From Zygnema cylindricum (taxonomy: Eukaryota > Streptophyta > Zygnematophyceae > Zygnematales > Zygnemataceae): a stretch of DNA of 62,460 bases. Each line of letters starts with the position of its first letter. The stretch's first letter is position 1. A program made the translations under genes and the position numbers. The notes beneath the pieces were generated by a model. It saw only the letters and a list, made by a program, of their open reading frames with translations, had not been told where the DNA came from and ran no database searches. Below, piece by piece: positions 1 to 13,251 of this stretch. Where the stretch lies: the NCBI GenBank assembly GCA_037447655.1, contig JBBHKE010001774.1:64001-126460 (forward strand), given 5' to 3'.

Positions 1-899
1 TATAATAACCGACGAGGTATTAACTGTTCAGGCAATTGTGTCGGAATTGGTTCATGATTTCCTATATTGTGAACCGCAAAATTGGAGACTTTAATGTATA
101 TACTTGTATAGAGGTGATGTAACAAATGAGCTGGTTACCAAAACATCCCTTTTTCGTGGGTTCCAAAATTTGGTTGTCCCGAGTTTGAGTCAACACTAGT
201 TTCCAACCATTCGAAGAAGAATGTTAGGGACTCATCCATGTCCTCAGTGTATATTGCTGGATAGCCGTGACTGGCTGGGTGGTCAAATTATTTATTCGTT
301 TATATTCTTGCATGTATTCATGCTTATACATGTACATCAGTACTGTAATTTAGTCGGGTAAAATTAATCATGTGAAAATTTGCGAATTGTGTTCTCGCTT
401 ATTCTTTGTGAATTCTTTTCATTCAAATCAACATCATCCTGGAAAAAAACAAACATAAAATGCGGTTAAAATCCTGTCTGTTGCTTTTTGCCTTACGACT
501 GAATGCGAAACATCGCCATTTATTTTGTGTTATGGTCTTGTGTATATACATTACTAGACATCAGAATCTCTGACAATTTAAGGCCTTTTTTTCCAGCATT
601 CCAAATTGAACCTGTATTAATATGATCCTTATTCAGTTCGTTATGTTTTGATTTTTAAATAAAATAAATCGTATCCTGAGGCATGATTTTTGTGGTTCAA
701 TAATCGCTCATATGCTTCTGTCGGGAAAACTAGGAAAACGGTATCATATGCCGTGTTTCTTTCTCTGTGTGGTGGAGTTTAGCAATCAAGACGAAGCCGA
801 TTTGTGAACATGTAAGCAATAAACATTTATCCTAACTGACATAAACAATATTGATATGAATAATGCTGACTTTTTTTGTCGATAATTTACTTGTTTCAG
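1..899. other. No gene seen; probable intron upstream of aldolase exon
   Basis: No exon is recognisable here. The stretch is AT-rich and ends in a normal 3' splice site (ttgtttcag at 891-899) directly before the first aldolase exon, so it is most simply an intron of that gene. Other aldolase exons, including those with the metal-binding histidines, would lie before the window start. Confidence 0.4.
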
Positions 900-1419
900 G
901 CATTAAAGGAGATCGCCTCGAAGCATAAAGTAGTCTTGGTGTTGCACGGAGCTTCAGGACTGCCTCAAGATCTTGTGAAGGTGTGGATCACTGAACCTTA
1001 ATTTTGAAGTGCAAAAAAGTGTGGAACGCTAATGTAGTTGCCCCGTGGTATATGAGTATTTCACCCAGAAAACTGTATAATACGTGTAACAATACGGGGT
1101 AACCAGATATAGCGTTTCCATGCGTTTTGACAGTTTGGACCACACACACATATTGTCTATATGTGTGTTAATATGTATTTATATGCATTAATATGAATTA
1201 AATGTACTAATATGTATTAAACGTATGTGAATGCAGGAGTGTATAGCTATTGGAGTTTGCAAATTCAATGTTAATACAGAAGTTCGTGCCGCTTATATGG
1301 AAGTTCTTAAAACAGGAGGTAAAGACCTTCTGGACATCATGGGCCGAGCAAAGGCAGCCATGAAAGCAGTTGTGGAAGAGAAAGTTCGGATGTTTGGTTC
1401 GTCTGGAAAGGCTTTTTGA
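900..1419 (+). CDS. Class II ketose-bisphosphate aldolase, C-terminal exons (partial gene)
   Basis: Two exons in phase 0. Exon 900-980 encodes 27 residues, including VVLVLHGASGLP, the class II aldolase segment with the conserved HGxSG (phosphate and metal binding). Exon 1237-1419 starts ECIAIGVCKFNVNTEVR, the conserved GVxKxNVxT segment that ends the barrel, and stops at tga 1417-1419. The C-terminal sequence AAMKAVVEEKVRMFGSSGKA resembles the aldolase domain at the C-terminus of the plant dehydrogenase-aldolase fusion proteins (Arabidopsis At1g18270 type). These enzymes split ketose bisphosphates with a bound divalent metal. Only about 88 codons are in the window; whether the N-terminal dehydrogenase parts exist cannot be seen. 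The gene is convergent with the RPN2 gene. Confidence 0.85.
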
Positions 1420-1761
1420 AGGATCATCTTAAGGGATGATCTTGGTTTTAAAAATGACAATAGTCGTTGTTCAAAGATAAGGTTTTCAGGATTCTATAAG
1501 ATGTTATATGTACATTGATAGGAACTGTGTACTTTGATAGGAACAGGAAGAAGAGGAACTTGTTGTTTATGAAATGTGGGAGTTTGTTTGGCAACTATTT
1601 TTTATTGATGATTTTTTTCATGTGCTAATGAGTACCAAATTCATCATAAAACTAAAAATCGTGAGCTGGGTGTTGGTCCACGTGTCTATAAGACCTTTCC
1701 AAATGCAAATGTGCTTTGCTTAAATCGCTTGTAGACAAGGCTTATTAACAACCGTGGTCTT

Positions 1762-2577
1762 TTTTTTTCGAGAGAGAGAGATGACGAATAAATAAGGTAC
1801 TGAATCGTGACCGTTGCTAAATATGTCAGTTGTATGTCAGCATAGTTGTAGGGAATGGCTGCGGTTAGGAGGTTTACTGAGGACATGGGTCCAGCTGATG
1901 CGTGTATCCAAGAAGGCACGCTTTCTATTGGCCACTAACGGCCGCAACCTGATCAGTCACATGGGCCGCTGCTGGTTTCCGTCTTATTTCATTAGATGTT
2001 TTATTGCAGTTTTGCCAGCCTCTGAAATTCTTCTGCACTTATCTTTTTAGACCGTCAAAATTTTTGACAATTTTCTTATTATACGATAATTCCTCGTGCA
2101 CTGTGCGTAATTCAGTGTCAAATTCTTAAGTCGCTAGGCACAAAGCTCACTTGAGACACTGTTTTTTTTTTTTTTTTTTTTTTTTTTTCGAGAGATGACG
2201 AATAAATAAGGTATTGGATCGTGAGCGTTGTTAAATATATCAGATGTATGTCACCATAGTCGTAGGGAATGGCTGCGGTTAGGAGGTTTACTGAGGACAT
2301 GGGTTCAGCTGACGCGTGTATCCAAGAAGGCACGCTTTCTATTGGCCGCAAACGGCCGCAACCTGATCAGTCACATTGGCTGCTGTTGGTTTCTGCCTTA
2401 TTTCATTAAATGTTAACTTTTTCAGCAGTTTTGCCAGCCTCTGAAATTCTTCTGCACTTATCTTTTTAGACCGTCAAAATTTTTGACAATTTTCTTTTCG
2501 TACGACAACTCCTCGTGCACTCTGTGCATAACGCAGTGTGAAATTCTTAACTCGCTAAGCACAAAGCTCACTTGCGA
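1762..2577 (-). repeat. Two tandem copies of an A-tailed repeat of about 400 bp
   Basis: Copy 1 spans about 1762-2158 and copy 2 about 2180-2577, in the same orientation and clearly homologous along their length, with scattered substitutions and small indels. On the minus strand each copy ends in an A run: 9 bases for copy 1 and 28 for copy 2 (plus-strand T run 2161-2188). That is the layout of retroposed sequences such as SINEs or processed pseudogenes. A minus-strand frame contains KKISAEEFQRLAKLLKKL followed by stops; I do not recognise a protein. Copy 2 is the neater copy with the longer tail. Confidence 0.6.
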
Positions 2578-2580
2578 CGT

Positions 2581-2710
2581 AACACGACCCACGGCAACGC
2601 AAGACGACCAAACGCGATGCGAGGTGTCGCACGGTGATGGTACGCGCGTGACACGACGCACGGCAACGCAAGACGACCCAACGCAATGCGCACGGTGATG
2701 GTACGCGTGG
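2581..2710 (+). repeat. Short tandem duplication, unit about 65-68 bp
   Basis: Two adjacent copies of a GC-richer unit built around cacggcaacgcaagacgacc, ending in cacggtgatggtacgcg. They directly follow the A-tailed repeats. No function is visible. Confidence 0.65.
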
Positions 2711-2898
2711 TACTCGTGGTGACTTCCGCGCGATTGGCCCATATAATCCTAGAAGGGAAGCTCAGTGTGATTGGTATGTACCACTACAGGAGATGGAAGC
2801 GCGTGAATGGATCTTCTCGTGTTCAAAATGTGGGAAAATCCAACCAGAAAATGCAAATTGGATGGCCGACATCACGCGTCAAAATGTCCCAACAAGTA

Positions 2899-3380
2899 CA
2901 CCGTGAATCGCTATTAGCGTTAATAACGCTAATTCAGTGCCCCCATATTTTGACCTTCGAACCTAAAATAGACTTAATAACTCTATTTTTTTTTCCCGTC
3001 AATATTGATACTATATAATTAGCCTTAATAACTCTAATTTGGGAATTTTTGAATAGTGGTGTGTACGAAATGTGTCAGTTCGTACAGTAATTGTTTGTTT
3101 TTTCGCACAATCGTACAAAAAGTGTCACATAAAAGTGAGTTCGTCAACATGCAAGAGCGCACTCGGGTTTGATTCCCAGTGATAAAGACGGAGGAAAATC
3201 ATGCAAACCTGTTCTCACTTGTTCAAAAGTTGAATATGTGAACGCAGTCCATATGGGAAAAGTGTACCCAAATTAGAGCTGTCTGTATAAATTAGAATTT
3301 ATAATTTCTTGACGGAAGGCCTTGAACCCAAATTAGAGTTTAAAACATTAATTATTTTTCTACACTAGCGATTCACAGTG
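2899..3380. mobile_element. MITE with mariner-like TA target sites (482 bp)
   Basis: The left end reads TA-CACCGTGAATCGCTATTAG and the right end, on the opposite strand, reads TA-CACTGTGAATCGCTAG, giving imperfect terminal inverted repeats of about 15 bp flanked by TA. Runs of aattagagtt and ttaataactct inside are mirrored between the halves. The same end sequence occurs at 50009-50226, 52430 and 60065-60277. No ORF. A TA duplication and short inverted ends are typical of Tc1/mariner-derived MITEs. Confidence 0.65.
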
Positions 3381-3383
3381 TAA

Positions 3384-4187
3384 CGTTCATCAAGAGTGCC
3401 GGCAATATTGAACATTCAGAAACATCGACGGTATTCTCCTACAGTGTTTAAATGTTTTAACATCTAAACGTGTTTGGCGTAGAATTTCAGGGTTTTTTGG
3501 CCGTTGTTTTTTCTTCTTTCTTGTACTATTATTTGTACTTCATTTACAGTACGGACAGATGGGAATCTTCCTAACATATTGATAAAAAAATTAGGAAAAA
3601 TGTGGAAAGAGAAAAGGGGGACTAAAAAGATAAAAAGTGAAAGGAAAATTGATAAACAAGTTTTTTTTTTTTTAAATAGTTTGTTTCGTTTATTCATACT
3701 ATCCCTCTCTCCCTCTCCTTCGCCTCCTCCCTCTCGCTCTCGCTCTCCCACTCCCTCTTCCTGTTCCTCTAACCCTCTCCCCATTTGCCCTTCTCACCCT
3801 CTCCCCCTCACCCTCCCCTCTCTCCCTCTTTCCCTCTCTCCCTCTCCCCCCCTCCCATCACATCATGACATCGCCAGTCTCACCACACCACAACATTATC
3901 GAACGCACAGCTTATAAAAGAAAAGAGTAGGAAAAAAATCCGCTTATGTGAGGGTAAGCTTGCTTTTCTTACAGCCAAACAAGAAAGAATGTACCACCAA
4001 TGGCGCACCTCCGAATGAACTTAAAGACAGGAAGTAAAACGTCAGGAAGTAAAGCCTTCGGCATCTCTAGTAGCAAATAACGTATCAACGCATAACAAAA
4101 CTTGTTTTTTTTAACAAAACAAGTCATATTATCACCGTCCCAGAGACCATTACCTCACGACAAACGCTGTCCTTCCCTTGCGCAATG
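3384..4187. other. Intergenic spacer with pyrimidine tract
   Basis: No gene seen. A CT-rich tract occupies about 3700-3855. This is the space between the convergent aldolase and RPN2 genes and holds their 3' flanks. Open frames across the tract are low-complexity artefacts. Confidence 0.5.
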
Positions 4188-7100
4188 TTAAGAAGTGGTT
4201 TTGTACTCGAACGCTTCTGGAGGAGGTGGTTCATCCTCGTCTTGAACTCCTTGGGGAGCTCCATTAGTGGCATTTCCATGGCTTCCTTCAGAAGCTCCTA
4301 CCGGAGAAGCATTGGCCACAAGCTCCTCTGGTTCCTCCCTCTGTCTATCTTTCAACATTACAAAACCAGAATAAACTGCCTTCAACGGCATATATCGGCA
4401 ATCCGGGGGAAACTTAACATATTTCTCCTGGGCAGGAAGAACCCGAGCCGGGTTACTGAGCACTTCCAAGCTTGGCTCGGAACTTTCCTTCTTACCTTCC
4501 TTCTTTCCAGGAGCCACGTCAACCTGCTATCCAGCCCAAAAATGTACTTTTAGATAACGAAACAGAAGCAAAGCTGCTCATCGCTATTTTACTACAAAAG
4601 AATTATCAGTGTAAATGCAAAATTAAGATTCATAATACTAATTTAGTGTAGGACGATGTGGCGGCTTGTAATCCACTATTCCTTGAACAGTGGTATTAAC
4701 ATAATTTTGCAATTTCTGTTCAGAGTAAGTTGAGACTAAATTAGTGTTATTAACACTGATAGAGATAGGCAGTGTACACTGCCGTTCGCAGAAAATTACT
4801 GTAAATGCAGAATTCGAATGTATGATACCAATAAATTGAATGTGGGAGATGCGGCGACTTGTAGTCCAACTCCCCTAAAAAGTGTTATTTACAATATTTT
4901 ATGAATTTCGGTCCAAAAAAAGTCATGACCGAATTAGTGCTATTAACACTAATGTACAGTAGACGCTTTTTCTGGGCATGGATTTCTTTGATGCTACCAC
5001 GAGGAAAAAATCTAGCTTTTCGACTACCACAAGAAAGAAAAAGAGTGTGACCTACAGCAGAACATATGAAAAATGCAAAAAAGGGTCCAACGTGCAAAAC
5101 CAGTCCTGCAAATGAATCAAAAAGCCTTGTTCTTGAAAACATCATCCGAAACTAAGGGACGCACTACTCTAAAAGACGCGACCTCTCAGACAACTTGTTG
5201 CAAAATTGGCAAAATGTCAAACAGGCCCATACAGCAAGCAAATAGTACAACTGCAGATCAAAAGTGTGAAGACATGTCATACTTCTCTAGAAAGTGGTTT
5301 AAATTGCATTAAATGCAAACAAGAAATGTATGATATTCCTGCAATTAAGAACACTAATCAATACATGAAAATCTCTGAACAACAGCTACAGAAATGGTTC
5401 ACTGACAAGCATTTTGTTACCTCAAATAACTCTAATGCAAAATGTTTGAGGACTTTCTCTCACCTCCATGGCATCTGCTCCCCTTTGACTCTCCTCGTCC
5501 TCCATTTTGTCACCAGTTGCTTTTTCTTTATCAACATCCATTTCTTTCTCCTTCTCCTTCTCTCGCTCTTTCTCTTTCCCTTTCTCTGCTTTTGCTTCTG
5601 CCTCCTTCTTTGCCTTACTTTTGGCTCGAGCAGCAGTCGATAAAACAGCTGTGGGAACCTTCACTGCTGGTGCAGAAGATTGTGAGGAAGCCGGAGGAGG
5701 ATACCCAAAAAGAGAAGGTCGACAATCGGAGATGAACTCAAACTTGGGCATTTTCAAATGTTGTTGCAAACCGATAAAGGCAGTTGGAGCAAATGTGAGG
5801 CTTACAAAGTAGATTAATGGATACCAGTACCAGAATTGGGTGAAAACAGCCATTCCCACCATAGCCATGATTCGATCATGACCAGTTTTTGATCTCAAAC
5901 TGATAGTCACATTCCGACCTCCAGCATCGAGAATACCACTCGCCAAAATCGCGCCCATTTTGCTCATTGTATCTTCATGCTTGTCCCCAATAATCTTGTC
6001 AAGTTGCCTCCTGTAAAAAAACTCCAAAGAAAAGAAAATAAAAGAAAAATTCAAAAAAGGCAAACAAGCCAAGCATGACTTCTCTGAGTTGGAAATAACT
6101 TTATAAGACGCCCGTTTGCTTCAAAATGAACATGTGAAGATGAAACCGACAAGAAAACCAGACCAAAGAGAAAATCAGATTAAAAAGGCCAGCAACTTCA
6201 ACTATCTCAGCAACAACCCCAATGGAGAACAAGGAAAACATCTCACTGTAAAATAATGCATCACCCAAACAACAGAGTAAATCAGTCCATCCGTAAATGA
6301 CTACATGAATACGATTACCATAACATTGTTTCCTTTGCAACTCTCCCGCAATTGCCGACTTTTCCAACGAAACAAATGTCACGGATGCATGGGAAGGTTC
6401 TTTAAAAATGCAATTTACATTGTGTCCTAGAACTGTACTTTGAGCCGTTGTGAATTTTCAGCAAAAACCTCACCTGAATGTGCCAACCCGGGGTTCACGC
6501 TCTTCAGTGGTCTGCATGAGAACCATGGCCATGGCCAACAAAGCTCCCTGTCGGACGAAGTCAACTGCGTCCGTTGTCAAAGGCTCGATTAAATCAATGG
6601 CTTCACTCAAAGCTGTACCAGCACAAGATATCCCTACTGCCAAAGCTGCACCATACCGCACATGGGCATTGTAGGACTCCGAAAGAAGAGAGACAATCCT
6701 CGGCATCTGCAAAACCGGCTCCCAGTTCACCTTCAGAAGAGCACTTCGTGAAATAAGCACTTCTAATAAAGATCCGGCATCATAATCCAGCAACATGCAC
6801 TCATGGCGCTGCATATGTACCCAACGGAGTTTCCCAGCTTAGTTAAGTTCCTTAAAAATAACAAAAGCGAAAAACCATAACAAGATAAATCTAACAGCCA
6901 AGAAAGAATCTGACAACATTTCCCAACACATGAAACTGCCCACAAACACAAACTCACACACACAGGACATCCCAGTAACCCAGTTTCAATGATCTTACCT
7001 GTTCAGGTTCTGAGCATAAAACAAATCCGAGCGACAACACAGCTGCTCTCCGTACATCGTCACTGACATCAGAGACTGCAAAATGGAGAAGCTGTCGGAT

Positions 7101-10100
7101 GGCTCCATTATTGGCAGTTCCTCTATATGCCATTCCAAGGGCATACATTCCTCCGTACCTCAAAATGGGATCCTGATCCCTAGTCATCTGCTCAATCAGA
7201 GTGTCTGCCTCTTCTTCTCGACCATAGACTACCAAAGCTATGCCGAGAGCTAAACCTCTGTCATACAGAAAAAAAAAGACGAGACGGGAGAGGAGAGGAG
7301 AGGAGAGGAGAGAGGGAAGAGGCAAGATGGGAGAGAGGAGGGGGAGAGGGAGAAGGGAGAGGGGGGAAAGAGAGGAAGGGGGGAGATAGAGAGAGAGAGA
7401 GTGGGTGGATAAAAAGGATGTTAAGAATGCACCTATTGAAAAGGCTACACGGAGCCATTAATATGAGATTCACAATTACAGGATCACCCACCATATGCAG
7501 GCACATATAGACAGCTCCAAAAAGAAATCTTGCAGGAAATATCAACAATTGATTTTATACTTTCAAAGAAGATAAATAAAATCTTGTCATCCGCATCTGT
7601 ACCATTCGACACCATAGTGTACAGCAACTGCCAATAAATCCCTAAGTCCCTCCGTCATTGAAGAACATTCGAAAACAAGTTCAAGACAAAACAGAAAGGT
7701 TTAGAGAAAAAGTGAAGCCTGCCTCGACCACTCATAGAAAGATGCATGCTCACCTAATGATCTTTTCATGCTGTGTATCGTGAGCATAGGCCAGCATTTC
7801 TCCAGCCTTCTCACTGGCTGTTCCCACCATAAGCAAGCCCATGCTGATTCCAGCTGCCTCTCCAGCCACTGCACTATCAGTATATAGAACACTCTTGACA
7901 TCTTCATAAACCTCCTCATCTGCTGTACCAAGAGCAGCAAGTCCTAAACCAAGGCAAGCTCCGTGTTGAATAACCTGTTGAATAAGCTCCGTGTCAAAAC
8001 ACATCACACAAAGAGGTGAGACATGATGTTACAGGCTCTCAAGAGTGCCTAATTTCGGTTACTCATCTGAAAAAAGACTGATAGGGTTGCCTTATTTTCA
8101 GTTATGTTATTTGTTTTCAGTCATTAACCAGAACTCATACATTCACGATTCTAATACTTTACATTCCCATAAACCTTGGCTGCTAGTTACAAATAGTTTC
8201 AGTGAATCTTCCAGTAAGTGTGGAAACCCTACAACTGTAAACACAGAATATCTACATAATAAGCTGTAATGAATTGGAGGGGTAAAGGTTGGCTTAATTT
8301 TTAAAGGCACGACACATGACAAGCCCATGTCCGTCAATCTACATCCTTGGTCCATATACTGTCAAGTTGGCACAAACAGTTTCCTTTTTAGGGAATCGGT
8401 GCCTTTGAGAGAAGATATAGTCTAAACAGTATTATAAAGCTCTCACCTCATTGCTTGTATTCCTGAGACTTTCTAGCAGGAACTGTTTTATGCCTTCTCC
8501 GTGATTCGCATGGATCAAACCGAGGGCATACAAGGCTCCTCCCTCAGAAAATGGGCTACCACTTGTCCCATTTTGAGGTAAATATGGAGCCATCAAAGAC
8601 CGTCCTTGCTGGAGATGTCCTCTGTGTATAACCCCCAGACCTGCTGTGGCACTGAACTTTGCCCAGTTTGTTGCACGACTCAACCACTCCTGCAACATGG
8701 CAATGCAACATAAGTAACAACTCAGAAGTCGCCGATATAAAAATAGAACTTCTCAAAAAGCCTCAAAATCTTATTCTTGAGAAAAGGAAAGTGACAAAAA
8801 CAGAAAACCTTCAAGTAAACTGCTTCTTATCAGTGCATAATACGTTATGGTTTAAAGGACATGGAGAGACAGAAGTAGCCATACATTAATGTCCGTTCTG
8901 GTACAAAAGTTTCATATTGGTAATAGTTTTTTGATCATCAGAAACTTTGGAGTTGCATCAGAACAATGTATATAAAACACAGTAAAACTTTGAAAACATT
9001 ACATCAACATCAGAAACAACTGATGAAAACTACAGATGACGCGTTCCGCAACTATGTCAAAATGCGACCCGATGACCCACCACATCGAAAAGGGTTAACA
9101 GTTACAGGGAAAAGGGAGGGGTCAGCATAATCTATCTTAAGCAAACATTACAATTCATGCACCGTCTCCAGTCCACCAAGTACAGTACTTTCAGTAGCTT
9201 TTGTACTATTCTTACATATCAAATATATTAGGACTCATCAATGTGTATGGATATCATTATCACTGATTATCACATGCATAACCGATAGTATATGACACTC
9301 TAGAAAAAACCATAAACCGCAGCATGGCGCGAGATTGACATGCTTAACAGTGATATAACTCAACCATGATAATGGGGACTACCCAATGGGTAGTCTGTTA
9401 GGCCTGTTTCATTCGATGACCAGAAAGTAAAAGAGAATAATTTGCTTCAGCATACGACACCAACTAAATTATTGAACTGACATTTTAAAGAGTGTTGTAG
9501 TGTGATAAGCTTTGGCAGATGGGAGAACATTATACTTGCAACTTTGGCCTACTGAAAGACAACCAAAAGTATAGAGACCAAAAAGAGATAATAACCCATC
9601 TGCAAACACAAAATGTAACAGTAAAATCTCAATACTTCTCCCTTCCAGCTTCTCCCACTTCTAAACTCTACAAGCCTACTTGGTCTTGCATCCAACTTTT
9701 CTGCAAAATTGAGAACCTCATATGCTGGCTAAGGATGCCCTGAGTTGGCGAAAGAGGGAAACATCAAAAATTACGCAAGGACTTCCCTTCAGTTACACGT
9801 GAAAACTGTGTATCAGAATGAATAACTAAGAAAAGAAACCCGTTCTAGACAGCACTTCTAGTCATTCAAAAAGTGGCATACTAGATAAAAAGTAGAGCAA
9901 AAAAGTTTCATTTTTCAAAAATAAAGTTCTCATGCTCCTTTGGGGGCATTTACTCAAAATACCCCCAGGCAAAACCAGCTAAACCTGGGTTATTAACTCA
10001 CAAGGTTTTCCCGGAGAAAAGTGTCCACAGTTGTGCCTGCATGCATAAGTGCATTTGAATAAATGGTAGCACTATGGCACACGCTGTTGCGCATCTCCAC

Positions 10101-13100
10101 CGACTGCTTTATATTTTTCAAAATTAACAAATCCGATCTGAAACAAGCATAAGAAAAATGTAATCAGCCATCGTAAATATACACGGCCATCAAGCTTGTA
10201 AAATAATTGCATACTCTATGTTCTACGTCATTTTAAGCTACAAACAAATGACACTCAATGGCACAACAGTTCTGAACTTACTTATTATGGCCGTACAAAA
10301 ACTGTAAGGTCAAGTTGATCGGAGTTTCTCCGGATAGGATTCCCTTGAGCTTTGTTAGCCTTTCAACGTACTGAAGAACCTCACTTGGCACTGCTGGAGC
10401 CTCAGCAACATCATTAGACCCATCTGCTACACCTGCTTGTTCTACAGGTACTCCTGCCTCAGAAGGCTGAGTTGGAACCTCTCCTGGAGGCACTGACGAC
10501 TCTTCTTTGATAGCTGTGGTTGTTCCTTCCTCTGTCTCCATAGCAGCAGACCCATCTTCAGCAGTCGGAGTCACTACAGCAGGCACGGGTTCTTCTGCAT
10601 TTTCAGTTCCACTAATATTTGCTGCAGGTGCTGTTGAAGCATGGGCCCGGGGATCTGGAAGACGGTCCCGAACATTGAGTAGGAACTGTTGAAACTCATT
10701 TTCAAAAAGGTCGAATGCAACCTGATAGGCCAGAAGGTTCTCATCCTGCATTCCCAGCCAGCACCGTTCGTAGTGTCATTTCTACAGACGACAAAAAACA
10801 TAAGGGAAACTTTCTGATTGCACAAAACTGTTGTCAATAGCCCAAGACAATTCAAAAACAGTCCCCAAAAAGGCAAAGGCCTTTGGGAATCTGAACACTT
10901 CAGCATCTCCCTCCAAAGAATTAGGGTAGGGGAGGACAAACCAGCAGACGAAACGAGCCACACAGATATAATACAAGCTAGCAAGATACAGCTCATTGAT
11001 ACATTCCCAAGCTACTGGTCTACTTTTCGAAAGGCCAGCGGATAAGTTTATTCTCAACTTACCGGACTACCTTTCAACAGCTTATCAAGAATGTCTGCAA
11101 CACTGCTGGGGTCGTCAAGAAACATTAGACACTGACTGATGCTGACATAATCAGGTAAAGAAGACTGTTGATAAAGTTTGACAAGCATTCGCAAGACCTG
11201 CAATAGCAACAGGAATTTGAGGATGTCAGAAGAAAATAGCCACAGCCAAAAAACTGTAACAGAAAGTAAAACAAATTGTAACAACTGGCCCCAACTGTAG
11301 ATGTTTAAAATATTTTAAAATGCAAGTGCCAAATATACTTGTGATGATGTGATATTGCCCAAAATAGTGGAACACAAAAATGAAAAAAAAATACAACTTT
11401 GCAAATAATAAGCATAAAACTAAGCCGATTACAGATGAAATACCTCCCTTCAAAAAATAGCCAGGCTTCAAACTCGGTTGTGTTGGTCACAACAAATTGC
11501 AAGGGCTTCACTTCATTGCACATAACTACCAGCGTGTAAAATTTCCCCAAATTCGTTAGAACTACCTCAAGCAACAAAGCTTCTGCTGTGCACTTACTGA
11601 TTGCCGGAATTCTCTACGATTCACAAGAGTTTGAGAAACACGCAGTGTATACGCAAGGTGGCTTGGAATATCGTAACTTTTCAGTATTGCTTCCTCCAGC
11701 TTATCGAGTCTCCGACATTCCAAAGAAATGCCGATAGCTTGCTGGTATTGACCGTCAGTCACGCATCTGTAAAAGAATCAAAAACGCAAGTTCATAAAAC
11801 TGGTCCTCATGGCAAAAAATTATGTTGCTGATTCATCAACACTGAATGCAACCAACCATTCCAGCAATAACTCTTGCGATATATACTTGCAGTGCACATG
11901 TTGGGGATGCTCCACAAAGGCCAGGCTTCCAGCAATGAAACATCTATCCAACAACAATACGCCAGATGAGAAAGTAGTATCATACTTATCAAGCATTTTC
12001 TCCACTATCGCTACCAGTCGAGGATCTGCCGCAGGTTGCTCCTCTGAGGACTCCAAGGCTTTTACACTTAGGTCTACATACTCATCAATGCATTTTGCTG
12101 CAAAGGCATGAAAACCAGAATTTTCAATCATTTCCTTCTGTAACTGTGAAAATAACAGAATAAATTAATTTGCAAAGTTTGGCAAGAACAGATTATGTGC
12201 TGAGATTTGGCATGTTTGAAATATGCTGTTGTAAATTTCTTCTCTGCCCTTATTTATTACAAAAACACTGTTCTGACAAGTTAAGGTCCTTGATTTGAAT
12301 GGGGGGGAAAAAACATGTGACTCACCAACGAGAGTCTGAACATATTCGGACTCTTCTGCAACATCGAAAAGACTGCCAGCACCGAGAGCATATGACAAAG
12401 AATCATTCAACTCTCCCAAGTGATAAAATACCTGCCAATAAGAGCAACACCATAAGTTGCTTAATCATATTTACTAAATGACGGGTACAAATTTCGTTTC
12501 AGAACAAAAACTTCAACCTTGAAAACTAATTACGCAATTAATTTGAGAAAATTCTCAATGCAAAAAGGCTTAATGATTCATAATCCAGTCATAACCGCCT
12601 GATGCAAGCCAGGACACTATTGACAAGACAGATACAGCAGGAACAGTAACAGGGCAAAAGAACAATAGAACAAAAAAATTGAGTCGGCATCAAGGCCTTC
12701 TGCTCACCTTGGAAGCTAAAAGGGCAGCTAATTCCCTCTGCCGAAACGTTTCATCTTCGTATAGACTTTCTCTGTATGCGACCCATCCATGAAATTGTGA
12801 AGCCAGATAGACTGGATTGTCATTTCCAATCCAATCAAACTATACGAGCAGAAACATTACATGGCAGCAACTACTATAAGTCAAGACAAAATTTCTCCTC
12901 CTGCGAAAAATAAAAAACTCTATTAATCAAGATATAAAGGTTTTCAGAAAACCTGCAAATCATAAAGTTTCATGATGCAAGAATAGACCTCCCGATTGGA
13001 CATGATAGACTTTCAGCACGTGGTAAAGAAAGTAAAGAAGTAGTTCGTATGGCTGTGGGCTTCGAAAATTTCTTCTACAGCAATACTGCGTGAGAAGACT

Positions 13101-13251
13101 GTTGAACTTACATAATAGAAATGTTTGCAGATATTTCCGCCCAAAATTGATCAACAAGAATGTTAAGATTCTTCAGAGCATAAACTTTCAAAGCGTCTTG
13201 TTCTTCATCTAACATAGCCAGCAATCCGCTGGCACTCGTAATCACAGTCAT
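4188..13251 (-). CDS. RPN2: 26S proteasome regulatory subunit RPN2 (PSMD1 orthologue)
   Basis: Coding exons in order: 13251-13112, 12771-12708, 12431-12326, 12097-11986, 11766-11598, 11197-11063, 10745-10282, 10137-10002, 8689-8447, 7974-7754, 7257-6999, 6706-6474, 6010-5464, 4523-4188. They total 3165 nt (1054 residues plus TAA), keep frame across every GT-AG junction, and exceed the roughly 950-1000 residues usual for the family. RPN2 is the largest non-ATPase scaffold of the 19S base, carrying proteasome/cyclosome repeats. Seen: N-terminal [13 protein letters not shown] and [14 protein letters not shown]; repeat-region stretches [15 protein letters not shown] (about residue 500), [29 protein letters not shown] and [16 protein letters not shown]; then [31 protein letters not shown], a Lys/Glu linker (about 905-930) and [10 protein letters not shown]. 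An Ala/Glu-rich insert at about 270-360 adds length. The start ATG follows a 15-nt leader after an acceptor at 13267-13268, so a non-coding first exon lies upstream. Confidence 0.97.
4601..4953. repeat. Tandem duplication of about 160-190 bp inside the last RPN2 intron
   Basis: Copy 1 (about 4601-4760) and copy 2 (about 4792-4953) share gtaaatgcagaatt-like starts, a middle gatgcggcgacttgtagtcc and the end attagtgttattaacact, all diverged. They lie in the intron 4524-5463. The ends resemble the inner sequence of the TA-flanked MITE family, so this may be a decayed MITE pair. Confidence 0.5.
7268..7405 (-). repeat. GA/CT-rich microsatellite in an RPN2 intron
   Basis: Purine-rich on the plus strand, therefore a pyrimidine tract in the sense of the RPN2 transcript. 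It lies immediately upstream of the acceptor of the exon that begins at 7257, so it may act as an extended polypyrimidine tract. Confidence 0.6.

Noticed and set aside
3504-3917. 137-codon frame with Ser/Pro-rich end
   Set aside because: Runs across the CT tract; no recognisable domain or codon structure.
11820-12131. 103-codon minus-strand frame as a separate gene
   Set aside because: It is one RPN2 exon (12097-11986) plus flanking intron read-through.
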